In this document: in pieces, positions 46,657-55,619 of the stretch
Layout of the letters: each line of letters starts with the position of its first letter
Numbering within the stretch: position 1 is the first letter of the stretch
DNA from: CAVWQV01 sp963757115
GTDB taxonomy: Bacteria; Pseudomonadota; Alphaproteobacteria; Acetobacterales; Acetobacteraceae
DNA: 64,000 nucleotides
NCBI GenBank assembly: GCA_963757115.1
Contig: CAVWQV010000005.1
Coordinates: forward strand, 62,001-126,000
Reading direction: 5' to 3'
Position numbers and translations under genes: made by a program
Notes under the pieces: generated by a model
Told to the model about the DNA's origin: nothing
The model's database searches: none
Seen by the model: the letters and a program-made list of their open reading frames with translations, nothing else

Positions 46657-47091
46657 ATGATACGTTGCCGCTGGGCTGGGCTAATCGGGGGAATCACCGT
46701 AGCGCTGGTCGCTGCCGCGATCGGCGTTTCGCGCGCGGAAGAGGATCCGAAGCCGTACAAGGTCGAGAACGGCCACGTCGACAAGCAAACCTACAACGGC
46801 TACCGCCGCTACGGCGAATCCTGCTTGCGCTGCCACGGGCCGGATGGCGCCGGAAGCTCCTATGCGCCGAGCCTGGTGGACAGCCTCAAGTCGCTCGACC
46901 ACCAGGCGTTCGCCGAGGTGGTGGCGAACGGGCGCAAGAACGTCAACACGGCGAACAGCAACGTCATGCCGGCGTTCGGCACGACCGAAGACGTGATGCT
47001 CTACCTCGATGACATATACGCCTATCTGAAGGCGCGATCCGATGGCGCGCTCGGCCGTGGTCGTCCAAAGCGCATCGGTGATGACACCTAG
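46657..47091 (+). CDS. xoxG: Cytochrome c of the XoxF system (c-550 PedF type)
   Basis: 144 residues with a signal peptide (GLIGGITVALVAAAIGVSRA) and one haem site, YGESCLRCHGPDGAGSSYAP, plus a distal methionine in NSNVMPAFGTTEDVMLYLDD. This is the cytochrome c-550 PedF/XoxG type that takes electrons from PQQ dehydrogenases. It follows xoxF, and its last codons overlap the start of xoxJ, so the pair is translationally coupled. Confidence 0.9.
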   Translation: MIRCRWAGLIGGITVALVAAAIGVSRAEEDPKPYKVENGHVDKQTYNGYRRYGESCLRCHGPDGAGSSYAPSLVDSLKSLDHQAFAEVVANGRKNVNTANSNVMPAFGTTEDVMLYLDDIYAYLKARSDGALGRGRPKRIGDDT

Positions 47092-47912
47092 CATTCGCGC
47101 CGCGCTGGCGGCGGCGTGCCTCGTGCTTGCGGCAGCGCCATCGCGGGCGCAGGAAGCCACGGAACTCGTGGCACGCACGGAACTCCGCGTCTGCGCCGAT
47201 CCCAGCAACCTGCCGTTCTCGGATCGTCAGGGCGAAGGGTTCGAGAATCACATCGCCGCGCTGATCGCGGACGACCTGCGCCTGCCGCTGGCGACCGTGT
47301 GGTTCCCCCAGGTCGGCGGGTTCGTCCGCAACACCCTCCGCGCTCGCCGGTGCGATCTCGTCATGGGAACGGTCAGCGGCGACCCGATGATGGACGCCAC
47401 CAACCCGTACCTATCATTCCGCCTACATGATCGTCACCCGTACGGCGGATCACCTCACGGCGCGATCGGTGGGCGATCCCGGGTTGGCGAAGAAGCGGTT
47501 CGGCGTGATCGCCGCGACCCCGCCCACCGATCTGCTGCTGCGCCACGACCTGATGGCGAACGTGCATTCCTACTCGCTCGCCGTCGACACGCGATTCGAG
47601 TCGCCGGGCCGCGAAATGTTGCAGGACCTGGTGGACGGCACCATCGATGTCGGCCTCCTCTGGGGGCCGATCGCGGGCTACTGGATCGCGCGCGAGCACC
47701 TGCCGCTGACGGCCGCGTTCATCGAGCCCGAGGAGGGCGCACCACGGCTCGACTTCTACATCGCAATGGGCGTGCGCGCTGGCGAGCCCGAGTGGCGGCG
47801 ACGCATCAACCAGGTCCTGAAAGCGAAGCAGGACGACATCGCCGCAATCCTGGCCCAATACTCGATCCCGCAGCTGGATGGACCGTCGCCCGCGCAAGCG
47901 GCTCCGAAGTGA
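47081..47912 (+). CDS. xoxJ: XoxJ-type periplasmic binding protein (one frameshift)
   Basis: About 277 codons from ATG 47081. A signal peptide (AALAAACLVLAAAPSRAQ) precedes a solute-binding fold: ELRVCADPSNLPFSDRQGEG, ARRCDLVMGTVSGDPMMDAT, then after one extra base near 47411 AYMIVTRTADHLTARSVGDP, GTIDVGLLWGPIAGYWIARE and LDFYIAMGVRAGEPEWRRRI. This is the quinoprotein dehydrogenase-associated family that includes XoxJ/MxaJ, thought to help activate the dehydrogenase rather than take up solutes; no transporter genes are present. Confidence 0.9.
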
Positions 47913-48532
47913 CGCGCCGGCGGCTGGTCTCCCTGGCGTGCTTCGCACTTTTTGTGCGCAGCGTGGGAGCCGCGCGCGCGGTGGAGATGCCCGAGGGCTA
48001 TCGGACCGACAACTATCACGCGCCCACCCCGGATGCGGTCCCAGGCGGCGTTGTCGTTCACACCGCAGCCGTGCGCGCGCTGGCCGACGAGGGCCGCGCG
48101 ATCCTGATCGACGTGCTACCCGCGCCGCGAAGGCCGGACGGCATCAAGCCCGGGGCGCCTTGGATGCCGCTGCCGCGCATGGATCTGCCCGGCAGCGTGT
48201 GGCTTCCCGATGTTGGTCGCGGCGCGCTTGATGCCGTCACCGAGGCGTGGTTCCGCAACCAATTGGCCGAATTGACCGGCGGCGACCTTGCGCGGGCCCT
48301 CGTGTTCTACTGCATGACTGATTGCTGGATGAGTTGGAACGCTGCCAAGCGCGCCGCCAGCTACGGCTACACCCGCGTGCTCTGGTATCCCGAGGGGGCC
48401 GACGGATGGCAAAGCAGCGGCGGCGCGCTGGCGAGCAACCGCGCCCGGACCCCGCCCGAGCCGATGCCAAAAAATCCCGTATCGCAGCCTTCGCTCGAAG
48501 CGCCGCAACCCGCGCCTTCAAAGCCGCAATAA
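47909..48532 (+). CDS. PQQ-catabolism-associated rhodanese-like CxxxCW protein
   Basis: 207 residues from GTG 47909, which overlaps the xoxJ stop (GTGA). A signal peptide (LVSLACFALFVRSVGAARAV) is followed by a rhodanese-like fold with the family motif FYCMTDCWMSWNAAKRAASY around residues 131 to 150 and a proline-rich tail. This family is found only with PQQ-dependent dehydrogenase clusters. The two cysteines may handle a sulfur or disulfide step together with the SoxYZ-like carrier. Confidence 0.88.
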   Translation: MTRRRLVSLACFALFVRSVGAARAVEMPEGYRTDNYHAPTPDAVPGGVVVHTAAVRALADEGRAILIDVLPAPRRPDGIKPGAPWMPLPRMDLPGSVWLPDVGRGALDAVTEAWFRNQLAELTGGDLARALVFYCMTDCWMSWNAAKRAASYGYTRVLWYPEGADGWQSSGGALASNRARTPPEPMPKNPVSQPSLEAPQPAPSKPQ

Positions 48533-48636
48533 GTTCGAGCCGATCGGAGCGCGGGAGTTCCACTTCGCCAACGGAAGGAGAAACCTGATCTCGCCGGCGG
48601 CATGGTGGGAGGCGCAGACCACAAGGAGAATGCGTA

Positions 48637-49530
48637 GTGCGTGTCTTCGTCACAGGAGCGACGGGCTTCGTCGGCGCTGCCGTAGTTCAGGAGCTCATAG
48701 GCGCCGGCCATGCCGTAGTGGGACTCGCCCGCTCGGAAGCTGCCGCCACCTCGCTGCGCGCCGCAGGTGCCGAGGTGCATCGCGGTGATCTTGAGGACGG
48801 GGAAAGCCTGCGCCGTGGAGCGGCGGTGTCGGATGGCGTTATCCACACAGCCTTCATCCACGACTTCTCGAACTTCAAAGCCAGCTCTGAGACGGATCGG
48901 CGTGCCATCCAGACCTTCGGCACTGCGCTGGCTGGATCCGAGCGCCCGTTGATCGTCACGTCCGGTGTCGCGCTCCTCGCACCAGGCCGCCTCGCGACCG
49001 AAGACGAGGCCGCCCCTGCCACCTCCGACGTCTATCCCCGCGCTTCGGAGGAGGCGGCAGTTTCGGTGGCGGCGCGTGGCGTGCGCTCTTCGGTGGTGCG
49101 CCTTTCGCCGTCGGTGCATGGCGATGGCGATCATGGCTTTGTTCCGAGGCTTATCTCGATCGCGCGCGAAAAGGGCGTCTCGGCCTACATCGGTGACGGG
49201 CTGAACCGCTGGCCTGCGGTGCACCGGCTTGATGCGGCTCGTCTCTACCGGCTCGCGATCGAGAAGGGCGCCACGGAGGCCCGGTACCACGGAGTAGCCG
49301 AAGAGGGCGTGCCATTTCGAGACATCGCCGGGATCATCGGCCGACGCCTCAACCTGCCAGTAGTTGCCAAATCTCCCGAAGAGGCGGTCCAGCATTTTGG
49401 CTGGATGGCATTCTTCGCCGGTATGGATGTTCCGGCTTCAAGCGCGAAAACGCAGGAACAATTGGGATGGCGTCCGACGCAGCGCGGGCTGATCTCCGAT
49501 CTTGACGGGCCGGCGTATTTCGGAACCTGA
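48637..49530 (+). CDS. NAD-dependent epimerase/dehydratase-like SDR
   Basis: 297 residues from GTG 48637 with AAGGAG upstream. Extended or atypical SDR: VFVTGATGFVGAAVVQELIG at the N-terminus, AEVHRGDLEDGESL, and YPRASEEAAVSVAARGVRSS where YxxxK would be expected, so the catalytic Lys is replaced. The C-terminal part has WPAVHRLDAARLYRLAIEKG. The altered active site suggests a binding or atypical reductase role. It looks unrelated to alcohol oxidation and interrupts the cluster. Confidence 0.85.
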   Translation: MRVFVTGATGFVGAAVVQELIGAGHAVVGLARSEAAATSLRAAGAEVHRGDLEDGESLRRGAAVSDGVIHTAFIHDFSNFKASSETDRRAIQTFGTALAGSERPLIVTSGVALLAPGRLATEDEAAPATSDVYPRASEEAAVSVAARGVRSSVVRLSPSVHGDGDHGFVPRLISIAREKGVSAYIGDGLNRWPAVHRLDAARLYRLAIEKGATEARYHGVAEEGVPFRDIAGIIGRRLNLPVVAKSPEEAVQHFGWMAFFAGMDVPASSAKTQEQLGWRPTQRGLISDLDGPAYFGT

Positions 49531-49547
49531 ACAGACGCTCGCGGTCG

Positions 49548-50189
49548 CTAACCTCCGAGTTTGGATTGCAGCAGGCGGGCGTAGCGTCCGAGCCGCGCGT
49601 CGAGCTGCGTCGGCACCTCGCAGGCGTAGCGCATGGTGCGCTGCGTTTCATCGACGGTGCGAATCAGGAGAGCGCGCCGGTCGAGGATTTCGGCGCGGCG
49701 GGCGGCGTCGGCTCCAGCGGCGTCCGGAGGGACCGCACGCAGCTCGTCCGTGACCTTCGCAACGATGTTGCCGAGCTCGCGCTGGCGGCGCGCGAGCGCC
49801 TCGATGCGGGCGATCACCGCCCCGCGCTCTTCGTTTATCGCCTCGAGCAGTGCGGCGAAGGTCTCGGCCAGCCGCTCCGGCCGAGCCGCGGGCGGGAGCG
49901 CGTCGGCGAACGCGGCAAGTTTTGCTTCGCCCTGCTCGATGCCGACGTCGCGCGGCGTGACGGCGGCCACGATCTCCGCAATTCCCGGATCGGTGTGCCC
50001 GCCGTCCGCGGCAGGCAGCGCGCCCGACCAAAGCGTCGCCGCGCTGAGCCGCGGCACCAGGCGCTGTGCGCACGGCCAATCGGGGTCGGCCGCTCGCGCC
50101 CTCGTCGGGAGCAGAAGGCAGAGCACGACCGGCACCGCCCGCAACAGAGCGCGGTTTCGTCCGTGCTCCGCCTCACGGGCCAACGGCAA
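49548..50189 (-). CDS. Secreted helical protein of the PQQ cluster
   Basis: Up to 213 residues, from a TTG at 50189 or a start a little downstream. A signal-like segment (AVPVVLCLLLPTRARAADPD) precedes a mostly alpha-helical mature part, with long amphipathic stretches (AALLEAINEERGAVIARIEA and ALARRQRELGNIVAKVTDEL) that could form coiled coils, and a conserved-looking WPCAQRLVPRLSAATLWSG. No named family was recognised. It overlaps the 3' end of the beta-propeller gene and follows it in the operon. Confidence 0.65.
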   Translation of the reverse strand: MPLAREAEHGRNRALLRAVPVVLCLLLPTRARAADPDWPCAQRLVPRLSAATLWSGALPAADGGHTDPGIAEIVAAVTPRDVGIEQGEAKLAAFADALPPAARPERLAETFAALLEAINEERGAVIARIEALARRQRELGNIVAKVTDELRAVPPDAAGADAARRAEILDRRALLIRTVDETQRTMRYACEVPTQLDARLGRYARLLQSKLGG

Positions 50190-51150
50190 TGCCCCAAGGA
50201 GCCTGGCCGACCGGAACCGAGCGCACGGACTTCAACGCGGAGACGTCGATCATCGTGATGTCGTTGCTGACCCCGTTGGTCGTGTAGAGCCGTTTCTGGT
50301 CGAGCGAGAACGCAAGGTTCCAGACCCGCTGTCCGACCAGCAGGTATTTCTGCACCTCGAACGTCCGGGCGTCGACGACCGCGACGCGGTTGGCCGGGCC
50401 GAGCGCGATGAACGCGAGCGCGCCGTCGTCGGTCAGGGCGATGCCGACCGGCTGCACGGTCTCGGCCGGCAGTGCGGCAATCGAGAAGCTCAGCGTGTGG
50501 ATCACCTTGTGGGTCGCGGCGTCGATGACGGACACGGTGCCACCCACTTCGGACGAAACCCAGACCTGCCGCCCGTCCGATGTCCAGCGCGCGACGCGGG
50601 GGCGACTTCCGACCAACACGTTGGCGATGACCTCATGCGACGCCGTATCGATGAAATGCGCCATGCTGGTCGTCTCGGAGGTGTTCACGAGCGTCTTGCC
50701 GTCAGGGCTGACCGCCATGCCTTCCGGCTCCACCCCGACCGGGATTTCCGTCACGACCTCCCCGCGGCCGATATCGAGCACCGACACCATGTTGTCGTTC
50801 TCGTTGGAGACATAAAGCAGTTTGCCGTCGGGGCTGAGCGCCAGCCGCTCGGGATCCGGCCCGCTCGGCAGCACGCGATCGACGGTCATCGTCGCGGTGT
50901 CGAGCACTTCGATGTGGTCGGCGTCGCCGTTGCAGATGTAGAGCTTGCGTCCGGAGGCATCGAGCAGGATGCCGCGTGGGCGGTCACCGACCGGGACGGT
51001 CCGCACAGTCGTGAGCGTCGCGCCATCGAGGACGGTGATCGTGTTGTCCTTCTCGTTCGAAACGTAGATGTGCTCGGCCCAGGCGGCGCGCCCGGCCATT
51101 GGCAGCGACACCAGCGTGGCCGCCAGCAGCCGTCCTAGTGCATGTGGCAT
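50173..51150 (-). CDS. PQQ-catabolism-associated YVTN beta-propeller protein
   Basis: 325 residues with a signal peptide ending near AAWAE and repeated YVTN-like blades, for example EHIYVSNEKDNTITVLDGAT, LALSPDGKLLYVSNENDNMV, AVSPDGKTLVNTSETTSMAH and LYTTNGVSNDITMIDVSALK. It belongs to the propeller family restricted to PQQ-dependent alcohol oxidation clusters. The start overlaps the 3' end of the binding-protein gene, so the three leftward genes form one operon. Confidence 0.9.
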   Translation of the reverse strand: MPHALGRLLAATLVSLPMAGRAAWAEHIYVSNEKDNTITVLDGATLTTVRTVPVGDRPRGILLDASGRKLYICNGDADHIEVLDTATMTVDRVLPSGPDPERLALSPDGKLLYVSNENDNMVSVLDIGRGEVVTEIPVGVEPEGMAVSPDGKTLVNTSETTSMAHFIDTASHEVIANVLVGSRPRVARWTSDGRQVWVSSEVGGTVSVIDAATHKVIHTLSFSIAALPAETVQPVGIALTDDGALAFIALGPANRVAVVDARTFEVQKYLLVGQRVWNLAFSLDQKRLYTTNGVSNDITMIDVSALKSVRSVPVGQAPWGIAVGP

Positions 51151-52319
51151 TGGGTTTCCGGCTGATCGAAGCCGAGCGTGTCCAGCTTGGACGATTGGTG
51201 GAGGAATCCCGGCTGCGGGGAGACTGAAACGACCGATCGTTCGTCTGCGAGCAGCACCGGCTGGCGGAGCTGCCCATCCCAGGAGCGGAAATTCAGCTTG
51301 ACGCCCTTGAAGCCGGCAACCTCGAAGGCATCGCTCCGCATGAAGGAGCCGATGGCCGCGGGATCGGCGCTGTTGCTCCGGGTTGCCGCTTCGCCGAATG
51401 CGCGAACGGCCAGCCACGCGCCGTAGTCGCGCGGGGTCATCCAGCGGCCCGCCTGCTTCAAGAAGCGGCTCTGCAGCTGCGTGCCGCCCCATTGCTCGAA
51501 CGGCCGCGCCCACGCGCTGGGCACCAAGCCCACATTTCCGGCGAGGGGCCGCGGCTGCGCGGTGCGGTAGCCGAAATCGTTGGCAAAGTTTCCCGCCTCG
51601 TCGGCGGCGATCAGCACGTCGTAGTTGATACCTTGGGTGAAGGTCGCAACCTCCGACCCGATCGCGTTGTTTCCGGAATCAGTGCGGCGTGCGCCGGGGA
51701 CGAATGTCCAGGGCTTCGCCGCCACGATGCGCAAATTGAACTTCTTGGCTGAGTGGCGGATCGCGTCCGCGAACGCGTTGTCCGCCTCGTCCCGGCCGAT
51801 GACCAGCATCAGGTCGCGCCAATTCTTGATGGACAGGTACTCCATGAGCGCGTCGGCGAGCATCGCGCGGCTCGGCAGGATGTGCAGTACATTGGGGCGG
51901 CAATCCACCCCGCGCAGGCGATCATCCGTCGTGGTCGCATCGAGGATCGTCGCGCCTTTGGCTATCGGCAGGTCTGCGAGTTGCAACAACAGCGGCGCGG
52001 GCAGATCGGTCACGAACAGCCGCTGCCCTTGGGCAGCCAGCGCCTGGAACCGGGCCGAGACCTTGGCGGCATCAGGTTCCACCAACTCCTGAAGATGCCA
52101 GCTTTGATTGATGAAACGGCCGGTTGTCGCGTTGTCAGCGATACCGAGCCTGGCACCTTGGACGCCTTCATCCTCGGGCGGCTGGTCGAGCAAGCTCGCC
52201 GGGACCGAATGCGCTTGCTTCAGCGCGAGATAGGCGACTTCCAGCGCCGTACTCTCGGCGCGCGACGCGCGCGGCACGAGAACAGCGAGACAGAGGAGAG
52301 CAACGAGCGGACCGCGCAA
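51135..52319 (-). CDS. PQQ-associated ABC transporter substrate-binding protein, orphan
   Basis: 394 residues from a TTG start at 52319; a stop lies just upstream in frame and GGAGGAAG precedes it, so TTG is the real choice. A signal peptide (LVALLCLAVLVPRASRAEST) leads to a branched-chain amino acid-type periplasmic binding fold: RLFVTDLPAPLLLQLADLPI, CRPNVLHILPSRAMLADALM and WARPFEQWGGTQLQSRFLKQ. It matches the family tied to PQQ clusters. No ABC permease or ATPase gene is in the window. Confidence 0.9.
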   Translation of the reverse strand: MRGPLVALLCLAVLVPRASRAESTALEVAYLALKQAHSVPASLLDQPPEDEGVQGARLGIADNATTGRFINQSWHLQELVEPDAAKVSARFQALAAQGQRLFVTDLPAPLLLQLADLPIAKGATILDATTTDDRLRGVDCRPNVLHILPSRAMLADALMEYLSIKNWRDLMLVIGRDEADNAFADAIRHSAKKFNLRIVAAKPWTFVPGARRTDSGNNAIGSEVATFTQGINYDVLIAADEAGNFANDFGYRTAQPRPLAGNVGLVPSAWARPFEQWGGTQLQSRFLKQAGRWMTPRDYGAWLAVRAFGEAATRSNSADPAAIGSFMRSDAFEVAGFKGVKLNFRSWDGQLRQPVLLADERSVVSVSPQPGFLHQSSKLDTLGFDQPETQCHMH

Positions 52320-52426
52320 CGCCTACGCACTTCCTCCGACAAAGGCCGACCTGTCGCCGGGCGGCCCTCTCCCCTATAGCGTCCGGCGGGTGTCCTGTCA
52401 TCGACCGAGGAGGTGAGTAAGTCTCC

Positions 52427-52933
52427 ATGTATGGGGTCGTTCGACCGATTTGCGCGTTGTTGGCCATCATGGCTAGCGCCGCGGCCGCTCATTCGGTTGC
52501 TGCGGAACCGCCGCGCATCGCCGTGTTCGATTTCTCTCTGGTAAACACCTCCCCGGCACCCACGACCGACGCCGAGGAGGCGCGTCTGCAACTGCTATCC
52601 GAGGAGTTGCGACGGATGCTCGCGGCTTCCGGGCAATACATGCCCGCGGATCTCGCTCCGGTGCGCGAGCAGTTACGGAACGGACAAAGCATACGTGATT
52701 GCAACGGATGCGAGCTTGCCCTCGCGAAAGCGGTTGGGGCGCAGTTGGCGGCCTACGGTTGGGTCCAGAAAGTCAGCAACCTCATCCTCAACATCAATCT
52801 TGTTATCGAGGACGTGGGGACGGGCAAGCGCCTGCACGCCGACAGCGTGGATATTCGCGGCAACACCGACGAGTTCTGGGAGCGCGGGTTGCGTTACCTC
52901 GTGCGTGAGCGCGTTCTTGCCCCGGAACATTGA
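52427..52933 (+). CDS. DUF2380/DUF3280 secreted protein
   Basis: 168 residues from ATG 52427 with GAGGAGG upstream. A signal peptide (ALLAIMASAAAAHSVAAE) precedes PRIAVFDFSLVNTSPAPTTD, RDCNGCELALAKAVGAQLAA and GWVQKVSNLILNINLVIEDV, the DUF2380 pattern that occurs near PQQ-dependent dehydrogenases. It is divergent from the binding-protein gene, with about 107 bases between the starts. Function unknown. Confidence 0.83.
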   Translation: MYGVVRPICALLAIMASAAAAHSVAAEPPRIAVFDFSLVNTSPAPTTDAEEARLQLLSEELRRMLAASGQYMPADLAPVREQLRNGQSIRDCNGCELALAKAVGAQLAAYGWVQKVSNLILNINLVIEDVGTGKRLHADSVDIRGNTDEFWERGLRYLVRERVLAPEH

Positions 52934-53004
52934 GCGTCGTGCGAACTGTCGGTCGCGGCGGACGTTGGCAAGGAACGCAGAAATAGAACCGGGGGAGACA
53001 CGCC

Positions 53005-53277
53005 ATGACACGTCGCCAGCAAGCCAGCCTCGCCGTTTTGGCGGCTCTCGGCATTGCAATTGCGGCAACTGCTCCGGCGATGGCGCAGGGCACCACGTCC
53101 GGGCCTGCCGCTGGCGGGAATGTCCAGCCCAGCGCCACGACCCAGAAGCAGAAAAGCGTGAAGCAGAGCGACCATCAATCGGGCGGTGGCGCGGTCAGCA
53201 CCGGCGACGTCGGTGTCGAAGCCAAGCAGGGCAGCGAAGGCGGCTCGGCCCCAAGCGGCAAGCCCGCCCCGCGCTGA
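53005..53277 (+). CDS. Small secreted low-complexity protein
   Basis: 90 residues with a good signal peptide (LAVLAALGIAIAATAPAMAQ) and a short mature part rich in Gly, Ser, Thr, Gln and Lys (TTQKQKSVKQSDHQSGGGAV). No family was recognised. GGGGGAGA lies in front of the ATG. A similar kind of protein is encoded at 63091. Confidence 0.65.
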   Translation: MTRRQQASLAVLAALGIAIAATAPAMAQGTTSGPAAGGNVQPSATTQKQKSVKQSDHQSGGGAVSTGDVGVEAKQGSEGGSAPSGKPAPR

Positions 53278-53308
53278 AGCCGGCAGCGGAGAAACCGTGC
53301 CGCCGTGT

Positions 53309-53330
53309 TAGCCGGGGCTAGAACCGGCTA
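53309..53330. terminator. Hairpin upstream of fdsG
   Basis: Inverted repeat TAGCCGG and CCGGCTA (53309-53315 and 53324-53330) with an 8-base loop. It follows the small secreted protein gene by about 32 bases and may end its transcript before fds. No T-run. Confidence 0.45.
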
Positions 53331-53552
53331 GCGCCGGGGTGAGGGCTCAGGACTAATAGGTAGAGACGGCGCTCACGGGCGTGCGCTCCCGCCTCCCAAA
53401 TCCTCATGAGCCGCGAAAGCCGGGCTCTAGCCGCCGATGGCGGGAAACCCGGGTCGGGCTTAGTATATGAGCCTTGAGCTTGGGGAAGCTTGCCGCTTGT
53501 GAATAGGGCGCTTTACTCCCAGGTGAGCCTGATAGGGGGTTGGGCATCGGCC

Positions 53553-54055
53553 GTGACCGCATTGAGCAGAGAAGCCGTACCGATCGCGACCGAAGGCTGG
53601 GACGCGGACGCGGCGGCCGACATCATCGCGGCGCACGCCGCGCTTGAGGGCGCGGCGCTGCCCATCCTTCACGCGCTGCAAGCGGCTTTCGGCTGCGTTC
53701 CCAAGGAAAGCGAGCCCTGATCGCCTCGGCCTTGAACCTGTCCCGGGCCGACGTGCGAGGGATCGTTTCGTTCTATCACGACTTCCGCAGTGCCCCGCCC
53801 GGCCGTCACGTCCTGAAACTTTGCCGGGCGGAAGCGTGCCAAGCGGTGGGCGCCCTGGCCTTGGGCGAGCGGCTGCTCGCCCGGCTCGGCGTCGCCTGGG
53901 GCGGGACCAGCACGGACGGCAGCCTGACCGTTGAGCCGGCCTACTGCCTCGGCCTGTGTGCCTGCGGTCCGGCGGCCCTGCTCGACGACAAGCCGCTCGC
54001 CCTCCTTGATGACGAGGTCTTGGCCGACCTGGTGCGCGAGGCGAGGCAGGCATGA
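53553..54055 (+). CDS. fdsG: NAD-linked formate dehydrogenase gamma subunit (one frameshift)
   Basis: About 167 codons from GTG 53553. It is a NuoE-like 2Fe-2S subunit: AHAALEGAALPILHALQAAF, then after one missing base near 53718 LIASALNLSRADVRGIVSFY, HDFRSAPPGRHVLKLCRAEA with CRAEACQAVG, and CLGLCACGPAALLDDKPLAL, giving the four cluster cysteines. It passes electrons between the FdsB flavin and the iron-sulfur chain in the soluble complex. It overlaps fdsB by four bases. Confidence 0.92.
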
Positions 54056-55610
54056 CCCGCATCTATGTCCCGCAGGATGCCGCGGCACTGGCGCTCGGCG
54101 CCGAACGCGTGCTGCAAGCCTTGCGGGCCGAGGCCGGCCGCCGCGGCATCGCGCTCGAAATCGTCCGGACTGGAACGCGTGGTGCGGTCTGGCTCGAGCC
54201 TCTGCTGGAGATCGAGACGGCGGATGGCCGTGTCGCCTACGGCCCGGTGCAGGCGTCGGACGTGCCCGGCCTGCTCGACGCGGGGCTGCTGACCGGCGGC
54301 GACCACCGGCTGCGGATCGGCCAGCCCGAACGCCATCCGTGGTTCGCCCGCCAGACCCGGCTCACGTTCGCCCGCTGCGGGATCGTCGACCCGGTCTCGA
54401 TCGAGGACTACAGAGCGCACGGCGGCTGCTCGGCGCTCGAACGGGCGCTCGCCATGGGCGGGCAGGCGATCATCGACGAGGTCAAGCGTTCCGGCTTACG
54501 CGGGCGCGGCGGCGCCGGCTTTCCGACCGGGATCAAGTGGAACACGGTCCGCCTGGCGAACTCGGACAAGAAGTACATCGTCTGCAACGCTGACGAAGGG
54601 GACAGCGGCACCTTTGCCGACCGCATGTTGATGGAAGGCGATCCGTTCAGCCTGATCGAGGGCATGGCGATCGCCGCCGCCGCCGTCGGGGCGGGCAAGG
54701 GCTACATCTACACGCGCTCCGAATACCCGCAGGCGGTGCGAACCATGCGGGCCGCGATCGAGGCGGCGCGGGCCGCGGGGCTCCTCGGAGCCGATGCGCT
54801 GGGGTCCGGCCAGGCGTTCGACATCGAGGTGCGCGTGGGCGCCGGCGCCTACATCTGCGGGGAGGAGACCTCCCTTCTGGATAGCCTGGAGGGCAAGCGA
54901 GGCACCGTGCGCGCCAAGCCGCCATTGCCGGCCGTCGCAAGGATTGTGGGGGCAGCCCACGATCGTAAACAACGTGCTGTCGCTGGCCAGCGTGCCATGG
55001 ATCATTGCGAACGGCGCCGACGCCTATGCCGCGCTCGGCGGCGGGCGCTCGCTCGGCACGCTCCCGGTCCAGCTTGCCGGCAACACCGCGCGCGGCGGCC
55101 TGATCGAGGTGCCGTTCGGCACCACGCTGCGGGAGGTGGTAGAGGATTGGGGCGGCGGCACCAGAAGCGGCCGGCCGTTTCGCGCGGTCCAGGTCGGCGG
55201 CCCGCTCGGAGCCTACTTCCCCGAAGCGCTGCTGGACACCCCGCTCGACTACGAGGCGTTCGCCGCCGCCGGCGGGCTGCTCGGCCATGGCGGCGTGGTG
55301 GTGTTCGACGACACAGTGGACCTGGCGGCGCAGGCGCGCTTCGCCTTCGAGTTCTGCGCCACCGAAAGCTGTGGCAAGTGCACGCCATGCCGCATCGGCG
55401 CGGTGCGCGGGATGGAGGTCGTGGACCGCATCCTCGCGGGCACGGACGCCGCAAAGAACTTTGCCGTGCTGGACGATCTGTGCGAACTGATGACCGACGC
55501 GCTCGCTTTGCGCGCTCGGCGGGCTCACCCCCATTCCGGTCATGAGCGCGCTTACCCATTTTCCCGACGACTTCGACCGCGCGGCCCGGCCGCCGCTCGC
55601 GGCGGAATAG
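54052..55610 (+). CDS. fdsB: NAD-linked formate dehydrogenase beta subunit (two frameshifts)
   Basis: About 519 codons. NuoF-like: RSGLRGRGGAGFPTGIKWNT, NADEGDSGTFADRMLMEGDP (NAD/FMN binding), GAYICGEETSLLDSLEGKRG, then in the second frame GLWGQPTIVNNVLSLASVPW and the 4Fe-4S motif ESCGKCTPCRIG, and in the third frame ALGGLTPIPVMSALTHFPDD to the TAG at 55608. An N-terminal thioredoxin-like domain fused to it is normal in FdsB. Frames break near 54945 and 55515. It hands formate electrons to NAD. Confidence 0.93.
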
Positions 55611-55619
55611 GAGGGCTGC

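Noticed and set aside
47081..52319. XoxJ and the orphan binding protein as parts of a true ABC importer
   Set aside because: Neither permease nor ATPase genes occur anywhere in the window, and both families are known companions of PQQ dehydrogenases.
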